Assembly (NCBI RefSeq): GCF_015550425.1
Contig: NZ_JADNAT010000007.1
Span: 110,130-174,129, forward strand
DNA: 64,000 nt
Direction: 5' to 3'
Source: Clostridium sp. 1001275B_160808_H3
Lineage (GTDB): Bacteria; Bacillota; Clostridia; Clostridiales; Clostridiaceae
Positions 63,672 through 64,000 of this stretch are shown here, piece by piece. The notes below the pieces were generated by a model, which did not search any database, was not told the DNA's origin, and saw only the letters and a program-made list of their open reading frames with translations. Every line of letters starts with the position of its first letter. The stretch's first letter is position 1. Made by a program: the position numbers and the translations under genes.

Positions 63672-63711
63672 AAAAAGGAAATTTGACCTGTGTTAAATTT
63701 CCTTTTTATTT
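63672..63711 (+). terminator. Terminator of the siderophore operon
   Basis: AAAAAGGAAATTT (63672-63684) pairs with AAATTTCCTTTTT (63695-63707), followed by ATTTAT. Confidence 0.82.
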
Positions 63712-63814
63712 ATAAAAAGAAGTTTTTAGTATCAAATTATTAATTAAAAATAAGCATTTATAAAAAAAAGAAAAGCTTGTACATTTTATTTTGAAATTTT
63801 CATAAAAGTGGATT

Positions 63815-63854
63815 TTGATATTTACAATGGATAATTATTATTATATAATAATAA
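63815..63854 (+). promoter_or_regulatory. Promoter with PerR-like palindrome before the rubredoxin-like gene
   Basis: TTGATA (63815-63820) and TATTAT (63839-63844) are spaced by 18 bases. TTATTATTATATAATAATAA (63835-63854) is a perfect 20-bp palindrome over the -10 region, related to but not identical with the PerR box TTATAATnATTATAA. Clostridial peroxide-defence genes with rubredoxin domains are often PerR-controlled, which makes this plausible; the AT content makes chance palindromes common. Confidence 0.4.
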
Positions 63855-63928
63855 CATCAAAAGGATTTGATAAGAGTTATAGAAAAATAAATTATTAAAT
63901 TATATATAAATTAGGAGGAGTTCAAATT

Positions 63929-64000
63929 ATGAAGAAATTTGTTTGTACAGTATGTGGATACGTTCATGAAGGAGATGCAGCACCAGAAGTATGTCCAGTA
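63929..64000 (+). CDS. Rubredoxin-like domain protein, N-terminus (partial at window end)
   Basis: The frame begins at ATG 63929 with GGAGGAG upstream and runs off the window after 24 residues: MKKFVCTVCGYVHEGDAAPE then VCPV. The CTVCGY and VCP pattern is a rubredoxin-type iron site, of the short variety found in reverse rubrerythrins and rubrerythrin-like peroxide-detoxifying proteins. The rest is unseen, so the full protein family cannot be fixed. Confidence 0.75.
   Translation, partial: MKKFVCTVCGYVHEGDAAPEVCPV

Overview
The window is AT-rich chromosomal DNA from a spore-forming low-GC Firmicute, most likely Clostridium sensu stricto (cluster I). The evidence is strong AGGAGG ribosome binding sites, gerA-type germinant receptor genes in the divergent arrangement described for the C. 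perfringens gerK locus, a sortase-anchored GH89 glycosidase of the C. perfringens kind, clostridial Fur boxes, and FliK/FlhB-like and rubredoxin-like genes. The species cannot be fixed from sequence reading alone.

Layout. (1) 1-15.7 kb is a surface-glycan region: the end of a sugar transferase, a WlbA-like dehydrogenase, a membrane-anchored solute-binding-like protein, an O-antigen ligase/polymerase, three glycosyltransferases, an LpxD-like hexapeptide acyltransferase and galU. It is interrupted by a GntR/ABC efflux-type operon and brnQ, and followed by trpS on the minus strand. (2) 16-22.6 kb is a binding-protein-dependent importer operon (ATPase, lipoprotein, two permeases) ending in a UbiA-family prenyltransferase, then an eight-unit palindromic repeat array and a cytosolic NMT1/THI5-like binding protein. 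(3) 22.6-29 kb carries two tiny minus-strand genes, the gerK locus, a GAF-GGDEF protein and a small P-loop protein, followed by a dense repeat field. (4) 29.8-39.3 kb has tyrS, a two-component system, two tandem paralogous lipoproteins, a FliK-like/FlhB-like pair and a phosphoesterase. (5) 39.6-45.9 kb is a 2010-residue LPXTG-anchored alpha-N-acetylglucosaminidase, preceded by a leader that looks like an RAT antiterminator overlapping an intrinsic terminator.

(6) 46-52.5 kb is the most unusual part. A decayed feoB fragment is followed by three transcription units, each preceded by a Fur-box-like palindrome: DUF3793, DUF2325, a pair of CydDC-like half ABC transporters, a YgbA-type cysteine-rich protein, a DUF454 membrane protein and a four-helix membrane protein with histidines at helix ends. 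I read this as an iron-responsive system of unknown function, possibly handling heme or another iron ligand. (7) 52.7-57 kb looks like a sulfur/redox module: glutaredoxin, Crp/Fnr regulator, ArsR regulator, and a CoA-disulfide-reductase-rhodanese-TusA-DsrE fusion. (8) 57-64 kb has a soluble chemoreceptor-like protein with a DUF2225 partner, a small alarmone synthetase, a Fur-controlled YclNOPQ-type siderophore importer, and the start of a rubredoxin-like gene.

Repeats are prominent. They comprise a 200-375 bp mosaic element in three copies, a dyad-symmetric ~38-bp unit as one singleton and one eight-unit array, and AATTGACAATGGA-type repeats carrying hairpins whose stem sequences differ between units.
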